A stretch of 64,000 nucleotides of DNA, taken from assembly GCA_002067965.1 (NCBI GenBank), contig MVRN01000039.1:1-64000 (forward strand). The letters are read 5' to 3'. The translations under genes were made by a program, and so were the position numbers. How positions within the stretch are numbered: position 1 is the stretch's first letter; every line of letters starts with the position of its first letter. Below the pieces are notes generated by a model. That model ran no database searches. It had not been told where the DNA came from and worked only from the letters and a program-made list of their open reading frames with translations. The DNA is from Pelotomaculum sp. PtaU1.Bin035 (lineage in GTDB: Bacteria; Bacillota; Desulfotomaculia; Desulfotomaculales; Pelotomaculaceae). Positions 25,937 to 33,789 of this stretch are shown piece after piece.

Positions 25937-26830
25937 ATGGGAGATATTAAACAAGGTGATATAGTCGGACGGAAATCCTATAATCTCGATGTCCTTTTTA
26001 AAGTAATGGATGTGTTAATGACTGACGACGGGAATAGGCAAGCCTATTTGAAGGGGCTTCACCTCAGACTCAGCGCGAATGCCCCGGTTGATGACCTGGT
26101 CAGGATCGAACCCGGCACGCTTGCCAGGCACCTGATGGAGCAAACAAAAAAGAACAGCGAGCACTTAAACCGTATTTTTAACCGGCGGTTGAAAGAACGG
26201 GAGATAATCCTTGGAAGAGCTATGAATGTGGAACATGGAAAAGATCAGAATATGGATAAAATGGACGGTTATGATATCCCCGGGACCGTCTTGCATATTG
26301 ACGGTGATAAAGATTACCTTGAATTATGTCTAACGACTTATAAACAGCTAAGTATCACTGCTAATGGCTATTGTATCAGCGAAGAGAAACAGTCGGCGAT
26401 GGTGAAAGACCTGCTTAAAAAACACAGCCCGGATTTGCTGGTACTTACCGGGCACGATGGATTTATCAAGGGTAAAATGGATTTTTCGGATATAAATAAT
26501 TATCATTTTTCCAAGTGTTTTGTTGATGCTGTAAAAGCGGCCCGTTGCTATGAGAAAAGCAGGGATGACCTGGTTATCTTCGCGGGAGCCTGCCAATCAC
26601 ACTACGAGGCTATCCTTGCCGCCGGCGCGAACTTTGCCAGTTCTCCCCAGCGAGTATTGATCCACGCCTATGACCCGGTCTTTGTGGTGGAAAAAATTGC
26701 CTACACCTCAATTTATGATCCAATTTCAATTAAAGATATCATAAGCGGGACAATAACCGGCATTGAAGGCGTCGGCGGGATGGAAACACGCGGAAAGTAC
26801 CGCTTGGGAATCCCGAAATCTCCTTATTAG
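25937..26830 (+). CDS. yabG: Sporulation protease YabG
   Basis: Spore-coat-associated cysteine protease that processes coat proteins such as SafA and SpoIVA in Bacillus and pre-SleC in clostridia. 297 residues with the family beginning GDIVGRKSYNLDVLFKV, the conserved LLVLTGHDG, and FAGACQSHYEAILAAGANFASSP, which holds the conserved Cys and His. ATG start after TTAAGGGG. A sigma-K-like promoter lies upstream. The gene directly downstream is the interrupted protease. Confidence 0.95.
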   Translation: MGDIKQGDIVGRKSYNLDVLFKVMDVLMTDDGNRQAYLKGLHLRLSANAPVDDLVRIEPGTLARHLMEQTKKNSEHLNRIFNRRLKEREIILGRAMNVEHGKDQNMDKMDGYDIPGTVLHIDGDKDYLELCLTTYKQLSITANGYCISEEKQSAMVKDLLKKHSPDLLVLTGHDGFIKGKMDFSDINNYHFSKCFVDAVKAARCYEKSRDDLVIFAGACQSHYEAILAAGANFASSPQRVLIHAYDPVFVVEKIAYTSIYDPISIKDIISGTITGIEGVGGMETRGKYRLGIPKSPY

Positions 26831-26837
26831 GTTACGT

Positions 26838-26866
26838 ACCTCTTTATTAAGGCGGCGCATATCATG
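26838..26866 (+). promoter_or_regulatory. Sigma-K/E-like promoter before interrupted protease
   Basis: TACC (AC at 26838-26839) and CATATCATG (26858-26866) are 18 bases apart and resemble a mother-cell sigma promoter (AC, then CATAnnnT). The match is short and could be chance. If real, it ties the interrupted gene to late sporulation. Confidence 0.35.
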
Positions 26867-26896
26867 TTGTAGGATTTAAAGGAGGACTGTATAGTT

Positions 26897-27367
26897 ATGG
26901 ATAGGTTTTTTAACGCCCTTAAAAAAAACCGTAGGAAAATTCTAGGTTTAAAAAACGTGGTTGGCGTAGGGGTTGGCTATAAACATGTTGGCGAAGAAAA
27001 CACAGGAAAACCGGCTTTTATAATTTATGTTGAAAAAAAGATGCCACCGGCCGGCCTCACCCGAAGCCACATAGTGCCAAGGCAAGTTGACGGGCTGGAT
27101 ACCGACGTGGTTGAGATTGGCGTTGTTAAAATGTTAGGCGTGCGCACAACACGCGAGCGGCCGTGTCAGCCGGGAATGAGCATCGGCCATTACCAGTCTA
27201 CCGCCGGCACATTTGGCGCGGTGGTAAAAGACAAGGCAACCAGGCAACTGATGGTCTTGTCCAATAACCATGTCCTTGCGAACGGCTCAAGTATCCAGGA
27301 GGCCAGGGCAAAGGCGGGTGACCCTATCTTGCAGCCCGGCGGTTGCGATACTTCATTGAATTGTTGA
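26897..27367 (+). pseudogene. Trypsin-like protease, N-terminal half (interrupted gene)
   Basis: First part of a chymotrypsin-fold serine protease. It carries the motif KNVVGVGVGYK, then GTFGAVV and the catalytic His, H125, in LSNNHVLAN. It runs in frame to P147 (base 27337), then enters foreign sequence and stops nine codons later. The missing Asp and Ser part lies at 32315-32884. Joining GG 27338-27339 to G 32317 restores QPGPYDGG and a 336-residue protein. ATG start with AAAGGAGG ten bases upstream, 66 bases after yabG. As it stands this half cannot be catalytic. It is either a decayed gene or one rebuilt by excision. Confidence 0.85.
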
Positions 27368-27454
27368 TAAGTATTGAATGGACAAAGTTTGGTGAAGATT
27401 GTTAAAATATGCTTACAATAAATATACCTGAAAGGTATTAAAGAGGTGTGAGCA

Positions 27455-28444
27455 GTGCGTGCGATGATTCTGGAGGCGCCCGGCAGGCTTTTGCGCGAGG
27501 TTGACCTACCGGTGCCCGAACCGGGGCCGGAACAGGTGTTAATAAAGGTCCACACCTGTGGGGTATGCCGGACCGACCTGCATATAATCAGTGGAGAATT
27601 AAACGATCCCAGGCTGCCTTTGATTCCCGGCCATCAGGTTGTAGGTTCAGTGGTGGCTACCGGCGGGTTGGCCGGGCGGTTTGCGGAAGGTGACCGGGTC
27701 GGCGTGCCATGGCTGGGTACTACCTGCAACCGCTGCCGCTATTGTCTTTCCGGCCGGGAAAACCTGTGCGACAAAGCAAGGTTCACCGGATACCATATTA
27801 ACGGCGGTTATGCTGAATATACCGTGGCTGATCACCGGTTCTGCTTCCCTGTTCCTGAAGGCTATCCGGACCTTCAGGCGGCGCCGTTGCTTTGTGCCGG
27901 GCTAATCGGCTACCGCTCCTTAATGATGACGGGTGACGCCGGACATATCGGCATCTACGGTTTTGGCGCCGCGGCCCACATTGTTGCCCAAGTGGCCCGT
28001 TACCAGGGCCGGAAGGTCTATGCTTTCACCCGCCCGGGTGATGCTGAAGCCCGGCGCTTTGCCCGCGGCATGGGAGCAGTTTGGGCGGGGGGCTCCCGGG
28101 AGACGCCTCCGGAGGAACTGGACGCGGCCATCGTTTTCGCGCCGGACGGCGCGCTGGTCCCAACCGCGCTGCGGGCCGTGGCCAAGGGGGGCGTGGTAGT
28201 CTGCGGCGGGATCCATATGAGTGATATCCCATCGTTCCCGTACGAAGTCCTCTGGGGCGAACGGACCGTGCGTTCCGTGGCCAACTTGACCCGCAGGGAC
28301 GGAGAAGAATTTCTGGCTCTGGCTCCCAAAGTTCCGGTACACACCGAAGTGCAGTCTTTTTCGCTCAGCGCGGCCAATGAAGCCCTCGAAGCTTTGCGCA
28401 GCGGAAAAATTAACGGCGCGGCTGTGCTGGTTGTGGGCAAGTAG
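27455..28444 (+). CDS. Zinc-dependent alcohol dehydrogenase family protein
   Basis: Medium-chain dehydrogenase, 329 residues. Catalytic zinc ligands include C35 in TCGVCRTDLH and H59 in GHQVVG; the structural zinc cysteines are in CNRCRYCLSGRENLC. The Rossmann motif, IGIYGFGAAAHIVAQ, follows. It resembles zinc-binding alcohol dehydrogenases of the AdhP/YhdH-like group; the substrate is unknown. GTG start after AAAGAGGTG. It begins about 115 bases inside the recombinase element and so is cargo. Codon use is GC-rich like the chromosome. Confidence 0.88.
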   Translation: MRAMILEAPGRLLREVDLPVPEPGPEQVLIKVHTCGVCRTDLHIISGELNDPRLPLIPGHQVVGSVVATGGLAGRFAEGDRVGVPWLGTTCNRCRYCLSGRENLCDKARFTGYHINGGYAEYTVADHRFCFPVPEGYPDLQAAPLLCAGLIGYRSLMMTGDAGHIGIYGFGAAAHIVAQVARYQGRKVYAFTRPGDAEARRFARGMGAVWAGGSRETPPEELDAAIVFAPDGALVPTALRAVAKGGVVVCGGIHMSDIPSFPYEVLWGERTVRSVANLTRRDGEEFLALAPKVPVHTEVQSFSLSAANEALEALRSGKINGAAVLVVGK

Positions 28445-28458
28445 AAATGTAAGAAAAA

Positions 28459-28478
28459 CCCCACCTTTTATGGCGGGG
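28459..28478 (-). terminator. Hairpin between convergent cargo genes
   Basis: CCCCACC-TTTTAT-GGCGGGG: seven-pair stem with one A-C mismatch. On the minus strand it is followed by five T (TTTTTC), terminating the RCC1-like gene. On the plus strand the T run is more distant. Confidence 0.6.
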
Positions 28479-28490
28479 ATACATAAATAA

Positions 28491-30026
28491 TTATTTTTTT
28501 ACCTCGACTTTTATCGTCGCAGTTTTGTTTCCGTACTTGGTAGTGATAGTGGTTTTGCCTGCCTTTAGCGCCTTAATTACACCCTGTTCGATGCTCACTA
28601 TACCATTTGGTTTTGAGCTAAACTCAGATTGATCAGTTAATAGTTGTTTTTGACCTTTTTTAGGATAGCCGTATATATTTAGCTGAACGGTTTCACCTAT
28701 TTTTAATTTTATACTCGACAATTTTTTGCCGTTAGGATCTTCGGCCTGAATTTTTTTAAATTCGACCGGCGCCGGTGTAATAGTAACCACAAGTTCCACG
28801 CTGAAATTTTCGTAACTGACAGTTAAGCTGGTTTGGCCTTCCTTGATAGCCGTTAAAACTCCTTTTTTCACGGAAGCCAGGGAAGGATCTTCGAAATTAT
28901 AATCCGCGGCGGAAGTAACGTCGGTTTTATTATTATTCTCGTCAGTAAATGTGACTTTTAATTTTTGTGATTTACCGGCTTGTATATTAATATTGCCGGG
29001 TTCAACAATTAATTCGCCGGAAGGTACGGGATCAAATCCGGGCACTTTATATGGTACTGTATGACTAAGGGCTTGAATATAGGCTGTTCCGTCTTTCTTT
29101 ACAAAATAGGCTGAATTTGACGCGTCGAACAATTTAATATCGTCGATTTCCGTCATTTGTTCGGGTGCGCGTGGACTGCCGTCAGCCATACTAATGCCGG
29201 TATACCAAACAGTCCCGTCACTTTTAAGAAATATTGGGTCATAATACATTTCAGAACCGGCTGAAAAATCCGCCGGATTTTCTATATCCGGTACTTTCGC
29301 TAATCTTGGATGCCCCCATAGCCAGATATCGCCATTTTGCTGCATGGCAAGGTTGTAGCAGTCCCCGGCGTCAATCTTAGTTACGTTAGTTAAACCCTCA
29401 ACTAAAGCGGGGGTACTGTATTCATCGCCGGGCTGGTTGGATAGATTCCCCCATTGCCATACAGCGCCGTCATTTGTTAACGCCAGCCCCTGGCTGGCGC
29501 CAGCTGATATAGCTATCACGCCATTGATTCCAGGTATCCGCACGGGTTCAAGCGAATTATCTGTGGTGCCATTGCCGAGTTGGTAGAGATTATTGCATCC
29601 CCAAGCCCATACCGTGCCATCTTCTTGCAAAGCCAGGTCAAAGCTTTCTCCATACATGCCGCCGGCCGATATTGCCTTGATATCTGATAAACCTTTTACT
29701 ATCACAGGCACACCGGGTTCCATCGCGGTATAATCAAAGGACCACTTCCAAACAGTACCGTCGTTTTTCAAGGCCAAAGAATGATCCCCGCCACAGCTAA
29801 CCGCTTTTACCTCTGTTAATCCCGGAACTTGTTTTGACACGGCCTCGCTGCCGTAAGGGCTGTATTTCATAATCAGCGCCCATACCGTGCCGTCGCTTTT
29901 TAGCGCTATTGCCATGGATGGGCCGGCTTTGATACTGATTATTTCACTGGCTGCTGCCATACTGGAACATGGCAAAAGCAATAAAAGCGCCAAAGCAATG
30001 TAAATTGCCAGAAAATATCTTTTCAT
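28491..30026 (-). CDS. Secreted RCC1-repeat protein with C-terminal Ig-like domains
   Basis: 511 residues. A clear signal peptide (MKRYF then a Leu-rich stretch, cleavage near SSMAAA) indicates export. Residues 25-330 contain about seven RCC1-like propeller repeats (SLALKNDGTVWKW, LALQEDGTVWAWG, LALTNDGAVWQWG). Two Big_2-like domains follow, around 335-420 and 425-510, ending in TTITTKYGNKTATIKVEV. There is no sorting motif. It is A+T-richer than its neighbours. ATG after AAAGGAGG on the minus strand. The binding partner is unknown; such proteins are often surface adhesins. Cargo of the recombinase element. Confidence 0.85.
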   Translation of the reverse strand: MKRYFLAIYIALALLLLLPCSSMAAASEIISIKAGPSMAIALKSDGTVWALIMKYSPYGSEAVSKQVPGLTEVKAVSCGGDHSLALKNDGTVWKWSFDYTAMEPGVPVIVKGLSDIKAISAGGMYGESFDLALQEDGTVWAWGCNNLYQLGNGTTDNSLEPVRIPGINGVIAISAGASQGLALTNDGAVWQWGNLSNQPGDEYSTPALVEGLTNVTKIDAGDCYNLAMQQNGDIWLWGHPRLAKVPDIENPADFSAGSEMYYDPIFLKSDGTVWYTGISMADGSPRAPEQMTEIDDIKLFDASNSAYFVKKDGTAYIQALSHTVPYKVPGFDPVPSGELIVEPGNINIQAGKSQKLKVTFTDENNNKTDVTSAADYNFEDPSLASVKKGVLTAIKEGQTSLTVSYENFSVELVVTITPAPVEFKKIQAEDPNGKKLSSIKLKIGETVQLNIYGYPKKGQKQLLTDQSEFSSKPNGIVSIEQGVIKALKAGKTTITTKYGNKTATIKVEVKK

Positions 30027-30352
30027 AAATAACCTCCTTTTTTATGCATAAAAACCAACCTCAGTGATTTGATATTTCTAATTTCTTAACTCACCTCCAA
30101 AAAAAATATTTTTCCAAGGTTTTATTTGGTAATTAAAGTTTACTTCGTTTTTCTCTATCGCGTCAATACTATTATCAGATAATGATCCAATAGATCATAC
30201 GCTTTAATTTGCTTAATTATATGCTTATATGTTCTTCCCGGCTCTATCTCCGTTTCTGGTTTTTAGCTTGAGAGTGCCGGGTTTTTTTTATTGGTTAACC
30301 AGTTTTCGGACAAGGTACTTTTTGAATAAATTAAAAATAAGGAGGTGTTATT
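30027..30352 (+). promoter_or_regulatory. Divergent intergenic region upstream of recombinase genes
   Basis: About 325 AT-rich bases between the divergent RCC1-like and recombinase genes. No gene was seen. It holds the terminator-like hairpin at 30236-30279 described separately, and presumably both promoters; none scored clearly by eye. Confidence 0.4.
30236..30279 (+). terminator. Terminator-like hairpin upstream of the recombinase operon
   Basis: CCCGGC (30236-30241) pairs with GCCGGG (30266-30271), followed by eight T. The loop is long (about 24 bases). No plus-strand gene precedes it within the region, so it may attenuate or end a short leader RNA. Confidence 0.5.
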
Positions 30353-30517
30353 GTGGATAACAAGCAAATCATTGAAAACTATGAGCGGATCTCAGTGCTT
30401 AATGGCGAAGGGAGGATTAAAGATATGGCGGTTTTTCTGGCATACAGAAAACTGGTGAAAATGCTTGCCGCCTCTTCATCTACGCATAAAACCATTAAAG
30501 AGGGGCAAGGGAAGTGA
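30353..30517 (+). CDS. Small protein upstream of serine recombinase, candidate directionality factor
   Basis: 54 codons from GTG 30353, with a very strong AGGAGGTG six bases upstream (30340-30347). The product (MDNKQIIENYERISVLNGEG...) is charged and mostly helical; no family was recognised. It ends six bases before the recombinase start, so the two are surely cotranscribed. Small unrelated proteins next to serine integrases often act as recombination directionality factors. That function here is a guess from position and size. Confidence 0.6.
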   Translation: MDNKQIIENYERISVLNGEGRIKDMAVFLAYRKLVKMLAASSSTHKTIKEGQGK

Positions 30518-30522
30518 GTTGA

Positions 30523-32172
30523 TTGGCCCGTGATTTTACCGGATCCCCCGCGCCCGGAGCCGGGACCTGCGGAAAACTGACGGCGGTATACGCCAGGCTT
30601 AGCGTCAATGAAAACGGGGAACGGGACGAGAGCCTGGAGACGCAGTGTGATTTGTTAAACGGTTTTGTACGGAAGAATGGATTTGGGAAATCCAGGCTGT
30701 ATGTTGATAATGATGAATCAGGTGTATATTTCGACCGGCCGGGGCTTATTCAGTTAGTCAATGATATAAAAAATAACCTTATAGGTGCGTTGGTAGTAAA
30801 AGACCTGTCCCGGTTGGGTAGAAATAACGGCGAGACATTAACTTTCCTTGATTTTCTTATAGAGAACAATGTGCGCCTGGTTTCGATTGTCGATAGTTAC
30901 GACAGCTTCGCGGACGATGATGAGATTATCGGGATTAAAACCTGGGCTAACGAACATTATTGCAGGGATATTTCTAAAAAAGTGCGCGCGAACTTAAGGA
31001 GGAAAATACAGAACGGAGAATACCTGGGCAAGCCGCATTTCGGCTACTTGAAGTCCGCCAGCGAAAAAAACAAACTGGTAGTCGATGGCCGGTATCAAAA
31101 AGTTATTCAAATGATATTCGATATGTATATAAACGGCTGGGGTTACCGCGCGCTGGCCGATTATATACAAAGCATGGAAATACCGACACCCAGCCAGGAA
31201 AAAAATTACCCCGGCGCAAAAAAGTCCGGCCGCTGGAATGAGCAGAACATCAGGCGAATCATTACAAACCGGGTCTATTGCGGTGATACGGTCCAGGGTG
31301 TAAGCGAAAAAGTGTCTTTTAAATTGCGCAAGACCCGGCGGCTGCCACCGGATAGGTGGGTGGTGGTAGAAAATACTCATGAGGCAATAATTCCCAGAGA
31401 GACCTTTGAACTGGCTCAGAGCGTCAGAGTTAAAAGGTGGCGGGAAGGAGAAGGAAGAAAAAAGAAAAAGGGGAATGAACAGCACCTTTTCTCTGGTTTT
31501 TTGGTCTGTGCCGCATGTGGGGCGTATATGGTCCATAAAAAGAAAAAAAACCGTCCCGCCAGTTATATATGCGGAAAGTATAATAAATTCGGGCGAAAAA
31601 ATGGAGGGTGTACGAACCATTATATACTGGAAGATAAATTAGCCGGGCATCTGGTTGAAGATATGGAGCAAATGGCCGGGGAAATAAATTTGCAAGACCT
31701 GCTGGCGGATGAGCATCGCAGAAGGTATAAACTTTCCATTACTCAAATTGAAGGAGATGTTAAACGCCTGGAAAGTAAAGTGCTCGAAAAAAAGCGGCAG
31801 TGGAAAATGGTGTACCTTGACAGGGTGGGGGGGAATATCAACGAAGAACTTTATAATGAAGCCGCCGCAGAGATTGAGAAAGAAATTGCCGTCCTTGAGA
31901 ATGGTATCGGCAGGTTGAAAGAAGAACTGATCGGCGCTGGGCGGATGGAAGAAGATATCCAAACAGTTGATACAACGGCGCTGCAAATAAGCGTTGCCGA
32001 CATCGACAGATTTTTTCTGGAAAAGTTTATTAAGAAAATAATTGTTATAGAAAATGGAGAGGAGATTTGCAAGAGCGTCAGGGAGAAATTCGGCTTGGAT
32101 TTAATCTTCGCCGGAGAGTGTCTGAGTAATATTTGGAAGAGGAAAATCAGGCTGATAATTATATATAAGTAA
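30523..32172 (+). CDS. Large serine recombinase
   Basis: 549 residues in the order of large serine integrases and SpoIVCA. The N-terminal resolvase domain has the nucleophile S27 in VYARLSVNE and the pattern LVVKDLSRLGRNN. The recombinase domain spans about 175-290 (FGYLKSASEKN...GRWNEQNIRRIITNRVYCGDTVQG). A zinc ribbon follows with CAACGAY...CGKYNKFGRKNGGCTNHYI. A coiled coil lies near residues 400-475 (IEGDVKRLESKVLEKK). Cuts and rejoins DNA at short cores without host repair. TTG start after AAGGGAAG. Probably responsible for the element that splits the protease gene. Confidence 0.94.
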   Translation: MARDFTGSPAPGAGTCGKLTAVYARLSVNENGERDESLETQCDLLNGFVRKNGFGKSRLYVDNDESGVYFDRPGLIQLVNDIKNNLIGALVVKDLSRLGRNNGETLTFLDFLIENNVRLVSIVDSYDSFADDDEIIGIKTWANEHYCRDISKKVRANLRRKIQNGEYLGKPHFGYLKSASEKNKLVVDGRYQKVIQMIFDMYINGWGYRALADYIQSMEIPTPSQEKNYPGAKKSGRWNEQNIRRIITNRVYCGDTVQGVSEKVSFKLRKTRRLPPDRWVVVENTHEAIIPRETFELAQSVRVKRWREGEGRKKKKGNEQHLFSGFLVCAACGAYMVHKKKKNRPASYICGKYNKFGRKNGGCTNHYILEDKLAGHLVEDMEQMAGEINLQDLLADEHRRRYKLSITQIEGDVKRLESKVLEKKRQWKMVYLDRVGGNINEELYNEAAAEIEKEIAVLENGIGRLKEELIGAGRMEEDIQTVDTTALQISVADIDRFFLEKFIKKIIVIENGEEICKSVREKFGLDLIFAGECLSNIWKRKIRLIIIYK

Positions 32173-32290
32173 TCAGTAGTCAGAATTTAAAATAATTGAC
32201 TATAAAGTTTGCCTTATTAGCATTTCAGGATATTATGCGGCGGCAAACAGTTCTCTCATTTTGACTCCCGGCTGCCTGATTTCTGAGTAG

Positions 32291-32884
32291 TTGTTCCATA
32301 TAGTTGCACAGCGCGGGCCATACGACGGAGGGACTATGAAGGACCGTATCGGTGTCTTGCACCGTTATGTGCCGCTGGTAAAAAGCGCCACAAAATCCGA
32401 CTGTCCGGTAGCGGCGGCTGTGGCTCGCGGCGGCACCAGCGTGCTAAACCTGGTAAAAAATGATTATGAGATCCGTTTTTATAAGAGCTTTGCGGCTGAA
32501 AATACGGCAGATTGCGCTCTGGCCAAGCTTGATTCAACGGACCTTGTTTCGGCTGCCATCCTGGAAATAGGTGAAATAAAGGGGGTAACTGACGTCAAGT
32601 CCGGTATGAAAGTACAAAAAAGCGGCAGGACTACCGGCCTGACCAGCGGCGTGGTTAAATCGATAGGGACCACTTTGCAGGTTGAAATGCACGCGGAGGA
32701 AAAAGTCTGGTTTTCAGACCAGATAGTAACCGATATGGCTTCCCAGCCAGGGGACAGCGGGGCATTGGTGTTGAGCGAGGACTGCAAAGTGGCCGGCCTG
32801 TTATTTGCTGGCTCAGATAAGTTAACTATATTTAACCGTATCGCAAATATTACTGACCGGCTTGGAATAGAGTTTGTTTATTAA
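32291..32884 (+). pseudogene. Trypsin-like protease, C-terminal half (interrupted gene)
   Basis: Second part of the protease begun at 26897. Native sequence starts at G 32315 (GPYDGGTMKDRIGVLHRYVPL). It carries the Asp in TADCALAKLD (D213 of the rebuilt protein) and the nucleophile in SQPGDSGALV (S295). The TTG at 32291 is an in-frame codon inside element DNA and has no ribosome site, so this half is probably not translated alone. Neither half contains a complete catalytic triad. No internal stop or frameshift is seen, so the gene does not look decayed. Confidence 0.85.
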
Positions 32885-32966
32885 CATTAATCGCCGTTGA
32901 ATTTTCCACTAAGCCTCACCTTTGTTTTTACCGGGCCATATATTAAATACCGGGGAGGCCTACCAT

Positions 32967-33377
32967 ATGGCGTTACGTACGGTTGTATCGGGTGATGTGG
33001 CTTTAGCTTTCTTGGGAGAAAGTATTCCCGCGATTGGCCCGAGGTTTGATGATAGGGGAGAGGCCTTAAAGATAGCTTGCCAATACATTGAAAGGATCGG
33101 CAATATATCGGGTGGCAGCCAGAGGACACCGTTTCAAATTATCCTGAGCAGGCAGGAGGACGGCCGGTATTCCCTGGCCGTCGCAGATGGTTCCTGCCAA
33201 ACAGTGAGCAGGCTGAATAACCTTGATGAGTTGCTTGTACGGAGATTTCGTAAAGGACTGAAAAAAAGGTTGTTTATATTAACTTGCTTTGTCGAAGGTG
33301 TGGATGGAATGGAGTGCCTGGTTCTTACTGAAGGCCTGGGGGCGGTTTTTTACGCCCCCAGTACTATGGGGATATAA
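32967..33377 (+). CDS. Hypothetical protein
   Basis: 136 residues from ATG 32967, eight bases after GGGGAGG. No family recognised. It is predicted soluble, mixed alpha/beta, with no signal peptide or zinc motif; the middle is basic (RRFRKGLKKRL). A longer frame back to 32922 lacks a ribosome site. It lies just right of the split protease and 37 bases before a further unknown gene. Confidence 0.65.
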   Translation: MALRTVVSGDVALAFLGESIPAIGPRFDDRGEALKIACQYIERIGNISGGSQRTPFQIILSRQEDGRYSLAVADGSCQTVSRLNNLDELLVRRFRKGLKKRLFILTCFVEGVDGMECLVLTEGLGAVFYAPSTMGI

Positions 33378-33414
33378 TAATATCCCGAATAAATTTAATG
33401 AAAGGGCGGTGGCC

Positions 33415-33789
33415 ATGGGCGATAATATTGTAGGAAAAAATGAGAGCGACTGTGCCCTCGGCCAACAGAAAGCCTACCGGACCGGCAAAGATCATGGTTA
33501 TCATTTAGGGTACAATTTCGGTTTTGAGTCAGGTTTTGAAAAAGGTTATATTGAAGGCAGCACGTTGGGTTATAATAATGGTTTTCTGGCGGCACTGAGA
33601 TTGGGAGAGGGAGCCGAAATCTTAAACGCCCCGTGTGCTAACATCCCGAATGACATTGTCTACAAAGCTATCAAAAAGCTTATCGAAGGAGGACAATTAA
33701 AAATACTTCTGTCAGGTTGCGCAACCAGGGAAGCGGAAATCTTATTTAAACTTATCAGTTTGAATGTACATGTGATTGAGAAGGAGTGA
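33415..33789 (+). CDS. Small protein with Gly/aromatic tetrad repeat
   Basis: 124 residues from ATG 33415 with AAAGGGCGG upstream. Residues about 25-60 show a repeat with Gly-Tyr or Gly-Phe every four residues (GYHLGYNFGFESGFEKGY, then GYNNGF), as in glycine-zipper-like helices. The C-terminal half (NDIVYKAIKKLIEGGQLKILL) appears globular. No family recognised. A longer frame starting at 33289 lies inside the preceding gene and is not favoured. Followed by a strong terminator. Confidence 0.65.
   Translation: MGDNIVGKNESDCALGQQKAYRTGKDHGYHLGYNFGFESGFEKGYIEGSTLGYNNGFLAALRLGEGAEILNAPCANIPNDIVYKAIKKLIEGGQLKILLSGCATREAEILFKLISLNVHVIEKE

Larger units (their letters stand above)
27338..32316 (+). 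mobile_element. Serine-recombinase element (~4.98 kb) inside a protease gene
   Basis: The element separates the two halves of one protease gene and shares only CGG at its two ends (27337-27339 and 32314-32316), as expected for a large serine recombinase. It carries an alcohol dehydrogenase, a secreted RCC1/Ig-like protein on the minus strand, a 54-codon gene and the recombinase. The recombinase ends 142 bases from the right junction. Removing the element at the GG core gives GCCCGGGC at the centre of the empty site and one open 336-codon frame. There are no phage structural or replication genes. Exact ends rest on reading-frame logic, not on comparison with an empty locus. Confidence 0.8.

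Noticed and set aside
30994-31620. 208-codon minus-strand frame
   Set aside because: Complement of the serine recombinase gene, whose domains are clear; shadow.
27338-32316. Prophage interpretation of the serine-recombinase element
   Set aside because: No phage structural, lysis or replication genes; only recombinase, a small gene and two metabolic or surface cargo genes.
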